In this document: piece after piece, positions 1 to 6,386 of the stretch
Position numbering within the stretch: position 1 is the first letter of the stretch
Layout: every line of letters begins with the position of its first letter
Origin: Neisseria uirgultaei
Lineage (GTDB): Bacteria > Pseudomonadota > Gammaproteobacteria > Burkholderiales > Neisseriaceae
Assembly: GCF_962719845.1 (NCBI RefSeq)
Contig: NZ_CAUIYF010000023.1
Span: 1-15,915, forward strand
Direction of reading: 5' to 3'
DNA length: 15,915 nt
Program-made: the position numbers and the translations under genes
The notes under the pieces: model-generated
What the model was told of the DNA's origin: nothing
Databases searched by the model: none
The model's input: the letters and a program-made list of their open reading frames with translations, nothing else

Positions 1-108
1 GCGCGTCAAAAGGGCGTATTTCAAAGCCCATTGCGCGCATTTCGTTTATCCAAACAATCCGTCTTATTTCCACCGTAAAAAACGGTTCTTCGGATAGTTC
101 GCATAATG
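1..108 (-). pseudogene. Possible fragment of an unidentified gene at the left edge
   Basis: On the minus strand an open frame runs from a TAA near 115 to the window edge, about 35 codons. It reads in part EEPFFTVEIRRIVWINEMRA and looks protein-like. No start codon lies near its beginning. The first ATG in frame is at 40 (minus), with only a weak AT-rich Shine-Dalgarno region. It could be a gene beginning at that ATG and running out of the window, or the 5'-truncated remnant of a gene cut by the neighbouring insertion. I do not recognise the family. Confidence 0.2.
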
Positions 109-134
109 TATATTATGTTAAATTTATATTAGAC

Positions 135-162
135 TGAATAGATATTTTTGCAAATCTATTCA
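135..162. terminator. Stem-loop downstream of the LysR gene
   Basis: TGAATAGAT (135-143) and ATCTATTCA (154-162) form a perfect 9-bp stem with a 10-base loop. It lies about 60 bases past the LysR stop codon on the minus strand. No run of T follows the stem, so this is a weak terminator candidate. Confidence 0.3.
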
Positions 163-220
163 AACCCATTCAGAACTCAGCCACTTATATTAGGGAAATT
201 TCTCGTATCTATCTTAGCAT

Positions 221-1132
221 TCATTGTTTCTCTTCAATCAAACAAGCCTTTTCTATCAACTCTCTAATCCATTTATAAGCAGGATCTTTATGTATCCGTT
301 CGTGCCAAATCAATGTTTTGGTGAAACCTTGAATTTTAAGAGGAGGTTCAAAGCGTTTGAGATTGGGCAAATTGGCAATCGAACGCTCAGGCATGACTGC
401 CAGTAAATCGCTTTGCTCCAATAATTCAGGCAAAATAATAAAGTTTTGTACCGACAGGCTGACATTTCTTTGTAGTCCCATCGCTTGCAGGGCTTTGTCG
501 GTAACACCGCTGAAGCTGCCGCCATGATAGGAAATCAAGGCTTGTTCTAACTGGCAAAATTGCTCAAGGGTCAGTTGGGATTGTTGGGCTATTGGGTGAT
601 CGTGACGAACGGCACAGATATAACGCTCGTCATACAAATTTTTTGCGTGAATATCTGGTGCTTGGAAGTTTGGTGTAACCAGCGCAAAATCGATTTGCCG
701 CCGTTCAAGCTGATTTTGCACGGCGCTTTCGTTAATCGCCAGTACCGCTACTTTAATTTTTGGGGCTTGGATTTTTAGCAAATGCAGAAACGGCACAATT
801 ACGGCACGCATTGCATAATCCGTGCAAGCGATGCGTACGGTTAATTCCGCCGTGGTCGGATCAAACTGCGGCGGCTGTAATAATTGCTCTACTTCATTCA
901 GCACCTTTTTCACTTGCGGGGCAAGTTCTAATGCCCGATTGGTCGGCACTACGCCACGTTGCACTCGCACAAACAGCGGATCATCAAAACTGTCGCGCAA
1001 TCTTGTCAACACGCCACTCATTGCCGGCTGCGTAATCGCTAAACGCTCGGCGGCTTTGCTTACGTTACGCTCGTCCATCAATACCGAAAAGGCTTTCAGC
1101 AAATTCAAATCAAGAGTTTGTAAGGATTTCAT
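221..1132 (-). CDS. LysR-family transcriptional regulator
   Basis: This 303-residue protein has the normal length of a LysR-type regulator. Residues about 8-65 form the winged helix-turn-helix: DLNLLKAF, then NVSKAAERLAITQPAMSGVL, then RLRDSFDDPLFVR, the family signature. Residues from about 95 to the end form the periplasmic-binding-like effector domain (starts TVRIACTDYA). It is divergent from the SRPBCC gene at 1272. A perfect dyad in the shared intergenic region has the T-N11-A form of LysR operators and overlaps the putative lysR -10 (minus strand TAAAAT, 1161-1166), so autoregulation and control of the divergent gene are likely. The effector is unknown. Codon use is AT-rich and there is no neisserial uptake sequence nearby; with the Haemophilus-type uptake signal at 1800 this suggests acquisition by transfer. 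The family call is secure; the specific target rests on gene position. Confidence 0.93.
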   Translation of the reverse strand: MKSLQTLDLNLLKAFSVLMDERNVSKAAERLAITQPAMSGVLTRLRDSFDDPLFVRVQRGVVPTNRALELAPQVKKVLNEVEQLLQPPQFDPTTAELTVRIACTDYAMRAVIVPFLHLLKIQAPKIKVAVLAINESAVQNQLERRQIDFALVTPNFQAPDIHAKNLYDERYICAVRHDHPIAQQSQLTLEQFCQLEQALISYHGGSFSGVTDKALQAMGLQRNVSLSVQNFIILPELLEQSDLLAVMPERSIANLPNLKRFEPPLKIQGFTKTLIWHERIHKDPAYKWIRELIEKACLIEEKQ

Positions 1133-1153
1133 TTTTAGCTCACTTTATTCTTC

Positions 1154-1176
1154 TAATATCATTTTATCTGATATTA
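1154..1176. promoter_or_regulatory. Putative LysR-type operator dyad
   Basis: TAATATCA, seven bases, TGATATTA form a perfect dyad with 8-bp arms. T1159 and A1171 give the T-N11-A motif of LysR recognition sites. The centre (1165) is about 65 bases upstream of the inferred start of the 1272 gene, the usual position of the primary LysR site, and it overlaps the likely lysR -10. Confidence 0.6.
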
Positions 1177-1194
1177 ACTATTTATAATAGTGAT

Positions 1195-1223
1195 TTAACT
1201 TATATCTTATTCCTACCTATAAT
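1195..1223 (+). promoter_or_regulatory. Sigma70 promoter for the SRPBCC gene
   Basis: A perfect -10 TATAAT (1218-1223) lies 17 bases after TTAACT (1195-1200; 4 of 6 against TTGACA). The inferred start is near 1230, 42 bases upstream of the ATG. A weak -35 with a consensus -10 fits an activator-dependent promoter. Confidence 0.6.
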
Positions 1224-1271
1224 GCCTTCCATAGCAAAACGCGACTAACCATTAACTAAGAGGACTTTACT

Positions 1272-1799
1272 ATGAAAACTTATTCACAACCAGCAATCAT
1301 TTGGCCAGAAAAATATACGCCGGGTGAAACCGACAACTACGTTTCCAATGAAGTGATTGTAAAAGGCTTAAGCGTGGCGGATGTGCTGCCTTATTTAGCA
1401 GATACCAAAGCATGGGGCACTTATTATCACAATGCGGAAAATATCGTGGTGGGCGATGGTTCAACCACTCAACTTTCAGCAGGTGCTAACTTTGTTTTTG
1501 ATACGTTTGGCTTTCACGTTACCTGCAAAGTAGAAGAATTTGATATCAGCGAAGATGGCAATCTCGTTCGCCTTGCATGGTCTGGAACCTTTGGTGAAGG
1601 CGAAGATTTCAGCGATGTGTATCACGCTTGGATTTTAGAAAACTTGCCGAACAACCGCGTGCGTGTATTAACCGAAGAAAGCCAAATCGGCAAACTTGCC
1701 AAAGGCTTGGCAGAAACTGTGCCAAACCCAATGGTCAACGGCCATCAAGCATGGTTGGACGGTTTGACAAAAGCGGCGAAAAATAAAGCGGCTTATTAA
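1272..1799 (+). CDS. SRPBCC (START/polyketide cyclase-like) family protein
   Basis: This 175-residue soluble protein has no signal peptide and starts at the ATG behind AAGAGGA (1258-1264). Residues about 25-170 look like an SRPBCC hydrophobic-pocket fold: an early strand (NEVIVKGLSVADVLPYLADT), the WGTYYHNAENI helix region, and a later block with GANFVFDTFGFHVTCKVEEF. A long C-terminal helix follows, with the pattern MVNGHQAWLDGLTKAAK. Such proteins bind or transform small hydrophobic ligands; no catalytic assignment is possible here. It is divergent from the LysR gene and probably its regulatory target, with an exported ABM-like protein immediately downstream. A Pasteurellaceae uptake signal directly follows the stop codon, pointing to Haemophilus ancestry. 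Fold assignment is by overall pattern, so moderate confidence. Confidence 0.75.
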   Translation: MKTYSQPAIIWPEKYTPGETDNYVSNEVIVKGLSVADVLPYLADTKAWGTYYHNAENIVVGDGSTTQLSAGANFVFDTFGFHVTCKVEEFDISEDGNLVRLAWSGTFGEGEDFSDVYHAWILENLPNNRVRVLTEESQIGKLAKGLAETVPNPMVNGHQAWLDGLTKAAKNKAAY

Positions 1800-1808
1800 A
1801 AGTGCGGT
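1800..1808 (+). other. Haemophilus-type DNA uptake signal (USS)
   Basis: The 9-mer AAGTGCGGT is the exact core of the H. influenzae/Pasteurellaceae uptake signal, here inside AAAAGTGCGGT and starting at the last base of the SRPBCC stop codon. I saw no other copy in the window, and no neisserial DUS occurs before 4035. One perfect copy in a neisserial window marks a likely Haemophilus-derived segment. Confidence 0.85.
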
Positions 1809-1841
1809 GGGATTTTACGTCAAAAGTAAAATCCCGCTTTT
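1809..1841 (+). terminator. USS-associated hairpin after the SRPBCC gene
   Basis: GGGATTTTAC (1809-1818) pairs perfectly with GTAAAATCCC (1826-1835) around a 7-base loop, and GCTTTT follows. In Haemophilus, inverted USS pairs often form terminators; here the right arm keeps only CCCGCTTTT of the expected ACCGCACTTTT, so it looks like a decayed USS pair. The short T run and the AAGGAGA ribosome site just behind it suggest attenuation or partial termination. Confidence 0.5.
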
Positions 1842-1855
1842 CTAAGGAGACTAGA

Positions 1856-2554
1856 ATGAAACTGAAACAACTTTTCGCAATGGCTTGTCTTGGACTGACT
1901 TTACAGGTTCAGGCTGCACCGTTGATTCGCTTAGGCGAACTGAATGTGAAGCCCGAACAGCTTGCCACAACTCAACAGGCAATTAAAGAAAATATCCGTA
2001 CATCAGTCCAAACCGAGCCCGAACTTTCGGCCATGTATGCCATGCCGCAGACTGACGATACCCATAAGATTTACGTGTTAGAGGTGTGTCAAAACGCGGA
2101 GGCCAAGCAGGCGCACAACCAAAGCGAGCATTTCAAACGCTTTGCCCAAGCTACCGAACAGGCTTTTGCGAGTAAAAGCCTTACGCCCTTGAAAGCACAA
2201 TTTATCAGCGAAAATAAAACCGCCTTACAGCTGGGCGGTAACTATCTAGTCCGTTTTCAAGCCCTGACCGCCAAACCGAACCACACAGAAGCGATTCACT
2301 ATGCGTTGGCAAAATATCGCACCGCCAACGAATCACTTTTAGCCGTCTATGCCGATACGGTAGAAAACCAAGATGACCAATGGCGTATTGTAGAAATCTA
2401 TGCCGACCCTGAGAGCTATGAACAACATCATCAAAGCGAAGCCTATAAAAACTATCGCAATGAATTAAAACCGTTGTTGGTTAGCCAAGACATCAACAGC
2501 GTATTAGATGGGAAATTTTTGATGAATAAGGGCGGAATGCAGTTTCTTCAATAA
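1856..2554 (+). CDS. Exported protein with two antibiotic-biosynthesis-monooxygenase-like domains
   Basis: The start is the ATG at 1856, 6 bases behind AAGGAGA (1844-1850). An upstream in-frame start at 1802 lies in the hairpin and would bury the signal peptide. The 232-residue protein begins with a signal peptide (MKLK, hydrophobic stretch, likely cut after VQA at about residue 20). Two similar halves follow. Repeat 1 (about 24-115) has ELSAMYAM, then KIYVLEVCQN, then HNQSEHFKRF. Repeat 2 (about 130-212) has SLLAVYAD, then WRIVEIYADP, then HHQSEAYKNY. This strand plus Hx(2)SEx(2)K/Y pattern is typical of ABM/dimeric alpha-beta barrel proteins, so the tandem copy may act as an intramolecular dimer. 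The substrate is unknown; the family includes quinone- and haem-active enzymes. It is probably cotranscribed with the SRPBCC gene. Export of an ABM-fold protein is unusual. Confidence 0.75.
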   Translation: MKLKQLFAMACLGLTLQVQAAPLIRLGELNVKPEQLATTQQAIKENIRTSVQTEPELSAMYAMPQTDDTHKIYVLEVCQNAEAKQAHNQSEHFKRFAQATEQAFASKSLTPLKAQFISENKTALQLGGNYLVRFQALTAKPNHTEAIHYALAKYRTANESLLAVYADTVENQDDQWRIVEIYADPESYEQHHQSEAYKNYRNELKPLLVSQDINSVLDGKFLMNKGGMQFLQ

Positions 2555-2665
2555 CCTCCACACGGTTATCTCGCGTCGGAAAATATATGGAATAGGCAGG
2601 CAAATACGGGAAGCACCTTATCGATAATTTTCGCCTAATTTTTCCAAGATATACTCAATCCTGTT

Positions 2666-2686
2666 AAAACAAGCCACGGCTGTTTT
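2666..2686. other. Small inverted repeat upstream of the ferric reductase gene
   Basis: AAAACAAGCC (2666-2675) and GGCTGTTTT (2678-2686) pair with one bulged base around a 2-base centre. It may be the end of the LysR/SRPBCC/ABM unit or part of the next promoter region; a weak TATATT -10 follows at 2686-2691. Apart from this I see nothing clear between 2555 and 2714. Confidence 0.25.
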
Positions 2687-2714
2687 ATATTTTCATTGCA
2701 CAAAGAACACAACC

Positions 2715-4003
2715 ATGAAAAACATTAAATTTACCTTATTTGCCTTTTTCGCCGGCATATCCGCTCTATGGCTGTTTGCCACACCGTTTCCAGACAAGTG
2801 GGGCGTATTTCCCATACGCAACCTATTATTACAGTTCACCGGCAGCATCAGCATACTGGCCATGAGTGCTTGTATGATTCTTGCAGTACGTCCCAAAATG
2901 TTGGAAGGACTATTTGGCGGATTGGATAAAATGTACCGCCTGCATAAATGGTTGAGCATCGTTGCCCTTTCAGGCAGTATCCTGCATTGGACTAGCAAGC
3001 AACTCCCCAAATGGCTCATCGAACTTGGACTGATTGACGGAAAACGCCCGCCGCGTCCACCGATGCAGGAAGTCTTGACTTTAAAAGATTGGTTGGTTAC
3101 CCAGCGCCATTTTGCTGAAGAAGTGGGTGAGATTGCTTTTTACGTTACAATCGTCTTATTGGTTATCGCACTGATCAAACTTATTCCCTACCGTTGGTTT
3201 GCCAAACTTCACATCTTAATTGTCCCTGTCTATCTTGCACTCGTATGGCACACCATCGTATTGGCAAACTTTGCCTACTGGCTCAGCCACTTGGCTGGTT
3301 GCTGGCTGCCGCCCTATTCTTCGGCAGTATTTGTTCGCTCCTCGCCCTCTTTAAACGCATTGGTAAACCGCAAACCGCGACAGTAGCCGCCATAAACCAA
3401 AACGCTTCCCTGCTCTCGCTTACCCTGAATGCGCCAAAATGGCAGGGACACCAAGCCGGCCAATTCCTCTTTTTGCGCGCACACGGAGAAAGCCATCCGT
3501 TTACCATCGCCTCTGACTGGAATCCTGAAAACCAACAAATCAATCTTATCATCAAAGACTTGGGAGACTACACCCATCGCCTGCCCCAACGCTTGAACAT
3601 CGGTGATACCGTTCAAATTGACGGTGCATACGGCCGCTTCAATTTTTCAGATAAAAATGCACAGATTTGGGTGAGCAACGATATTGGTTTTACGCCTTTC
3701 CTTGCAAGACTCAAAGAATTAGCCAAACAACCTTCCAATCAACCGATTGACTGGTTTCATGCCGATAGAAATTTATCTGCGGAACTAATCGGTCAATGGA
3801 AAGCGTTGGCTGAACAAGCAAATGTTGCGTTCCACTATATTCCTTCCGAAACCCAAAGATTGTCCGTCAATCATATTGCACAAAGCGTTCGGAATAGTGA
3901 AGCCCGCAGCCTATGGCTTTGCGGCAGTCGCAGCTTTACAAGCGGTATTGCAGGAAACCTTAAGACACGCTCATTGCATCAAGAGCTGTTTGAATTCCAC
4001 TAA
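2715..4003 (+). pseudogene. Frameshifted ferric-reductase-like transmembrane flavocytochrome
   Basis: Two overlapping frames encode one protein. The first (from ATG 2715) has about six membrane segments and two histidine pairs, H77/H91 and H166/H179, spaced as haem ligands of the ferric reductase/NADPH oxidase family. It is correct to TGG at 3279-3281 and then reads junk to TAG 3384-3386. The -1 frame resumes at CAG 3284 with AQPLGWLLAAALF and holds the flavin domain (HPFTIAS; DGAYGRF), the nucleotide-binding motif NDIGFTPF, and a C-terminus with WLCG and LHQELFEFH. Adding one G after TGG restores about 429 residues, the usual family length. No slippery heptamer is present, so mutation or sequencing error is likelier than programmed shifting. 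The intact protein would move electrons from NAD(P)H via FAD and haem across the inner membrane, perhaps to ferric iron. Confidence 0.85.
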
Positions 4004-4034
4004 ATGAACCCGACACGCAAACTTTGACGCTCGA

Positions 4035-4064
4035 ATGCCGTCTGAACCCCGGTATTCAGACGGT
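4035..4064 (+). terminator. DUS-pair terminator after the ferric reductase gene
   Basis: ATGCCGTCTGAA (4035-4046), the first neisserial uptake sequence in the window, is followed after CCCCGGTA by TTCAGACGG (4055-4063). The 9-bp stem lies 31 bases after the stop codon. Only a short T run follows (TTTC). Confidence 0.65.
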
Positions 4065-4146
4065 TTCGCATTATGGGCCGGTTTTCCTTAATCACTTTGT
4101 TTCCGGTTTCAAAAGCAGCCTTAAGCGGGGTTTAAGCAACTTGGCA

Positions 4147-4158
4147 TTCAGACGGCAT
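4147..4158 (-). other. Single DUS at the 3' end of ung
   Basis: A full 12-mer (ATGCCGTCTGAA on the minus strand) abuts the ung stop codon (4159-4161). It is unpaired, so it is an uptake signal rather than a hairpin. The rest of 4004-4158, between convergent genes, shows nothing else. Confidence 0.85.
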
Positions 4159-4818
4159 TCACAGCTTCCAGTTTATCGGATCGATACCGTGCCGGCTCAA
4201 ATAGCTGTTTGCCCGTGAAAAATGGCGGCAGCCGAAAAAACCGCGATATGCCGACAGAGGAGACGGATGCGGTGCGGTCAATATCAAATGATTTTGACTG
4301 TCTATCAGCCTCCCTTTTTGTTGTGCATACCCGCCCCACAACATGAAGACAAGGTGCTTGCGGTGTGTCGCAAGCTGCCTGATGACGGTATCGGTAAAGC
4401 GTTCCCAACCTAAAAGGGCGTGCGAATGCGCCTGTCCTGCGCGTACGGTCAAAACCGTGTTCAGAAGCAATACGCCCTGCTCCGCCCACGCTGTCAGGCA
4501 GCCGTGCGCGGGAATGGAAAAGCCTTCGATGTCGGTTTCCAATTCTTTGTAGATATTGAGTAAAGACGGCGGTATGCGGACACCCTGCCGGACGGAAAAT
4601 GCCAAACCGTGCGCCTGCCCTGCCCCGTGATACGGGTCTTGTCCGAGAATAACGACTTTGACCCGGTCGAACGCTGTCAGGCGGAATGCGTTGAACACAT
4701 CAGCCGCCGGCGGATAGATGATTTGTCCCGACAAACGTTCCTGCCTGACCGTATTTAAAATTTCCTGAAAATACGGCTGCTGTTTTTCACCGCCGAGTGC
4801 ATCGTGCCAAGTATCCAT
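4159..4818 (-). CDS. ung: Uracil-DNA glycosylase
   Basis: This 219-residue protein has the usual length for family 1 uracil-DNA glycosylase, which excises uracil from DNA to start base excision repair. The water-activating motif GQDPYHG is at 59-65 (catalytic Asp61). LLLN at 117-120 supplies the uracil-recognising Asn120. HPSPLSA at 184-190 is the minor-groove intercalation loop with the catalytic His184. PPSLLNIYKEL at 83-93 is also conserved. The ATG at 4818 is preceded by AAAGGATAGGGC. It faces away from nfeD across 80 bases and converges on the ferric reductase pseudogene. Confidence 0.98.
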   Translation of the reverse strand: MDTWHDALGGEKQQPYFQEILNTVRQERLSGQIIYPPAADVFNAFRLTAFDRVKVVILGQDPYHGAGQAHGLAFSVRQGVRIPPSLLNIYKELETDIEGFSIPAHGCLTAWAEQGVLLLNTVLTVRAGQAHSHALLGWERFTDTVIRQLATHRKHLVFMLWGGYAQQKGRLIDSQNHLILTAPHPSPLSAYRGFFGCRHFSRANSYLSRHGIDPINWKL

Positions 4819-4898
4819 ATCTGCCCTATCCTTTCAAATTCGGCTATACTGCTGATATCGCGTGATTTTGTCAAACGACACGCTTTGTGGGGAAATGT

Positions 4899-5306
4899 AT
4901 GACTGTATGGTTTGTTGCTGCTGTTGCCGTCTTAATCATCGAATTATTGACGGGGACGGTTTATCTTTTGGTTATTAGCGCGGCTTTGGCGGGTTCGGGC
5001 ATTGCCTACGGGCTGTCCGGCAGCACGCCAGCCGCCGTCTTGACCGCCGCGCTGCTTTCCGCGCTGGGCATTTGGTTCGTACACGCCAAAACCGCCGTGG
5101 GAAAAGTTGAAACGGATTCATATCAGGATTTGGATGCCGGGCAATATGCCGAAATCCTCCGGCACGCAGGCGGCAACCGTTACGAAGTTTTTTATCGCGG
5201 TACGCACTGGCAGGCGCAAAATACGGGGCAGGATGTGTTTGAACCGGGAACGCACGCCCTCATCGTCCGCAAGGAAGGTAACCTTCTCATCATCTCAAAC
5301 CCTTAA
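4899..5306 (+). CDS. NfeD-like membrane protein with C-terminal OB fold
   Basis: I take the ATG at 4899 (MTVWF), behind GGGGAAA (4889-4895), over the in-frame GTG at 4887; this gives 135 residues. Residues about 1-63 hold hydrophobic segments (VAAVAVLIIELLTG, VYLLVISAALAG, AVLTAALLSALGIWF). Residues about 80-135 form a small beta-barrel with the YRGTHWQAQ motif of NfeD OB folds. Short NfeD proteins anchor or help SPFH/stomatin proteins in the inner membrane, and the next gene, 14 bases on, is an SPFH protein; the two surely form one transcript. TATACT at 4845-4850 could be the -10, but no clear -35 accompanies it. Confidence 0.9.
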   Translation: MTVWFVAAVAVLIIELLTGTVYLLVISAALAGSGIAYGLSGSTPAAVLTAALLSALGIWFVHAKTAVGKVETDSYQDLDAGQYAEILRHAGGNRYEVFYRGTHWQAQNTGQDVFEPGTHALIVRKEGNLLIISNP

Positions 5307-5320
5307 CACTCGGAGGAATT

Positions 5321-6268
5321 ATGGAATTTTTCATTATATTACTGGTAGCCGTCGTTGTTTTCGGATTTAAATCCTTTGTCGTTATTCCCCAACAGGAAGT
5401 CCACGTTGTCGAAAGGCTGGGGCGTTTCCATCGCGCCCTGACGGCCGGTTTGAATATTTTGATTCCCTTTATCGACCGCGTCGCCTACCGCCATTCGCTG
5501 AAAGAAATCCCTTTAGACGTACCCAGCCAAGTCTGCATCACGCGCGACAACACCCAGCTGACGGTTGACGGCATCATCTATTTTCAAGTAACCGATCCCA
5601 AACTTGCCTCATACGGTTCGAGCAACTACATTATGGCGATTACCCAGCTTGCCCAAACGACGCTGCGTTCCGTTATCGGGCGTATGGAGTTGGACAAAAC
5701 GTTTGAAGAACGCGACGAAATCAACAGTACCGTCGTCTCCGCCCTCGATGAAGCCGCCGGAGCTTGGGGTGTGAAGGTTTTGCGTTATGAGATTAAAGAC
5801 TTGGTTCCGCCGCAAGAAATCCTTCGCTCAATGCAGGCGCAAATTACCGCCGAACGCGAAAAACGCGCCCGTATCGCTGAATCCGAAGGCCGTAAAATCG
5901 AACAAATCAACCTTGCCAGCGGTCAGCGCGAAGCCGAAATCCAACAATCCGAAGGTGAGGCTCAGGCTGCGGTCAATGCGTCAAATGCCGAGAAAATCGC
6001 CCGCATCAACCGTGCCAAAGGCGAAGCGGAATCCCTGCGCCTTGTTGCCGAAGCCAATGCCGAAGCCATCCGTCAAATTGCCGCCGCCCTTCAAACCCAA
6101 GGCGGTGCGGATGCGGTCAATCTGAAGATTGCGGAACAATACGTCGCCGCGTTCAACAATCTTGCCAAAGAAAGCAATACGCTGATTATGCCTGCCAATG
6201 TTGCCGACATTGGCAGCCTGATTTCGGCTGGGATGAAAATTATCGACAGCAGCAAAACCGTCAAATAA
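5321..6268 (+). CDS. SPFH/stomatin-family membrane protein (paraslipin/QmcA-like)
   Basis: This 315-residue protein starts at ATG 5321 behind GGAGGA. Residues 1-18 form an N-terminal membrane anchor. Residues about 20-180 are the SPFH/band 7 domain: VIPQQEVHVVERLGRFHRAL, then GLNILIPFIDRVAYR, then TVDGIIYFQVTDP, then LAQTTLRSVIGRMELDKTFE. The Ala/Glu-rich stretch from about 175 to 260 (AEREKRARIAESEGRK; repeated EGEAQ, KGEAES) is the long coiled coil that drives ring-shaped oligomers, and a short C-terminal segment ends at VK. Such proteins organise membrane microdomains and assist membrane proteases; its exact role in Neisseria is not visible here. The pairing with nfeD is the classic arrangement. 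Confidence 0.95.
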   Translation: MEFFIILLVAVVVFGFKSFVVIPQQEVHVVERLGRFHRALTAGLNILIPFIDRVAYRHSLKEIPLDVPSQVCITRDNTQLTVDGIIYFQVTDPKLASYGSSNYIMAITQLAQTTLRSVIGRMELDKTFEERDEINSTVVSALDEAAGAWGVKVLRYEIKDLVPPQEILRSMQAQITAEREKRARIAESEGRKIEQINLASGQREAEIQQSEGEAQAAVNASNAEKIARINRAKGEAESLRLVAEANAEAIRQIAAALQTQGGADAVNLKIAEQYVAAFNNLAKESNTLIMPANVADIGSLISAGMKIIDSSKTVK

Positions 6269-6280
6269 GCCGTGATGAAA

Positions 6281-6324
6281 ATGCCGTCTGAAGCTCTGTT
6301 TTCGGGGTTCAGACGGCATTTTTA
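6281..6324 (+). terminator. DUS-pair terminator after the SPFH gene
   Basis: ATGCCGTCTGAA (6281-6292) and its exact inverse TTCAGACGGCAT (6308-6319) form a 12-bp stem with a 15-base loop, followed by TTTTTA. This is a standard neisserial DUS terminator closing the nfeD-SPFH operon. Confidence 0.9.
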
Positions 6325-6344
6325 TAGTGGATTAAATTTAAACC
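6323..6344 (+). repeat. Solitary Correia-element terminal inverted repeat
   Basis: TATAGTGGATTAAATTTAAA followed by CC matches, from memory, the outer 22 bases of the terminal repeat of Correia repeat enclosed elements (TATAGTGGATTA...). The element core (GTAC-rich segment) and the opposite repeat are absent: the sequence continues into CGAACAGGG and the permease 3' region. It is a remnant or solo end, abutting the DUS terminator. Confidence 0.75.
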
Positions 6345-6386
6345 CGAACAGGGTTGTATCCCGCTTCAAATATGTTTCGGAACCGC

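Noticed and set aside
1802..1855. Upstream start for the ABM-like gene
   Set aside because: It would place 18 charged residues before a clear signal peptide and lies inside the hairpin. ATG 1856 has a proper ribosome site.
3276..3290. Programmed -1 ribosomal frameshift in the ferric reductase gene
   Set aside because: No slippery heptamer (the context is CTACTGGCTCAG) and no obvious pseudoknot. A lost G explains the break more simply.
4024..4218. 64-codon plus-strand frame after the ferric reductase gene
   Set aside because: It runs through the DUS terminator and the antisense end of ung, with no supporting motif.
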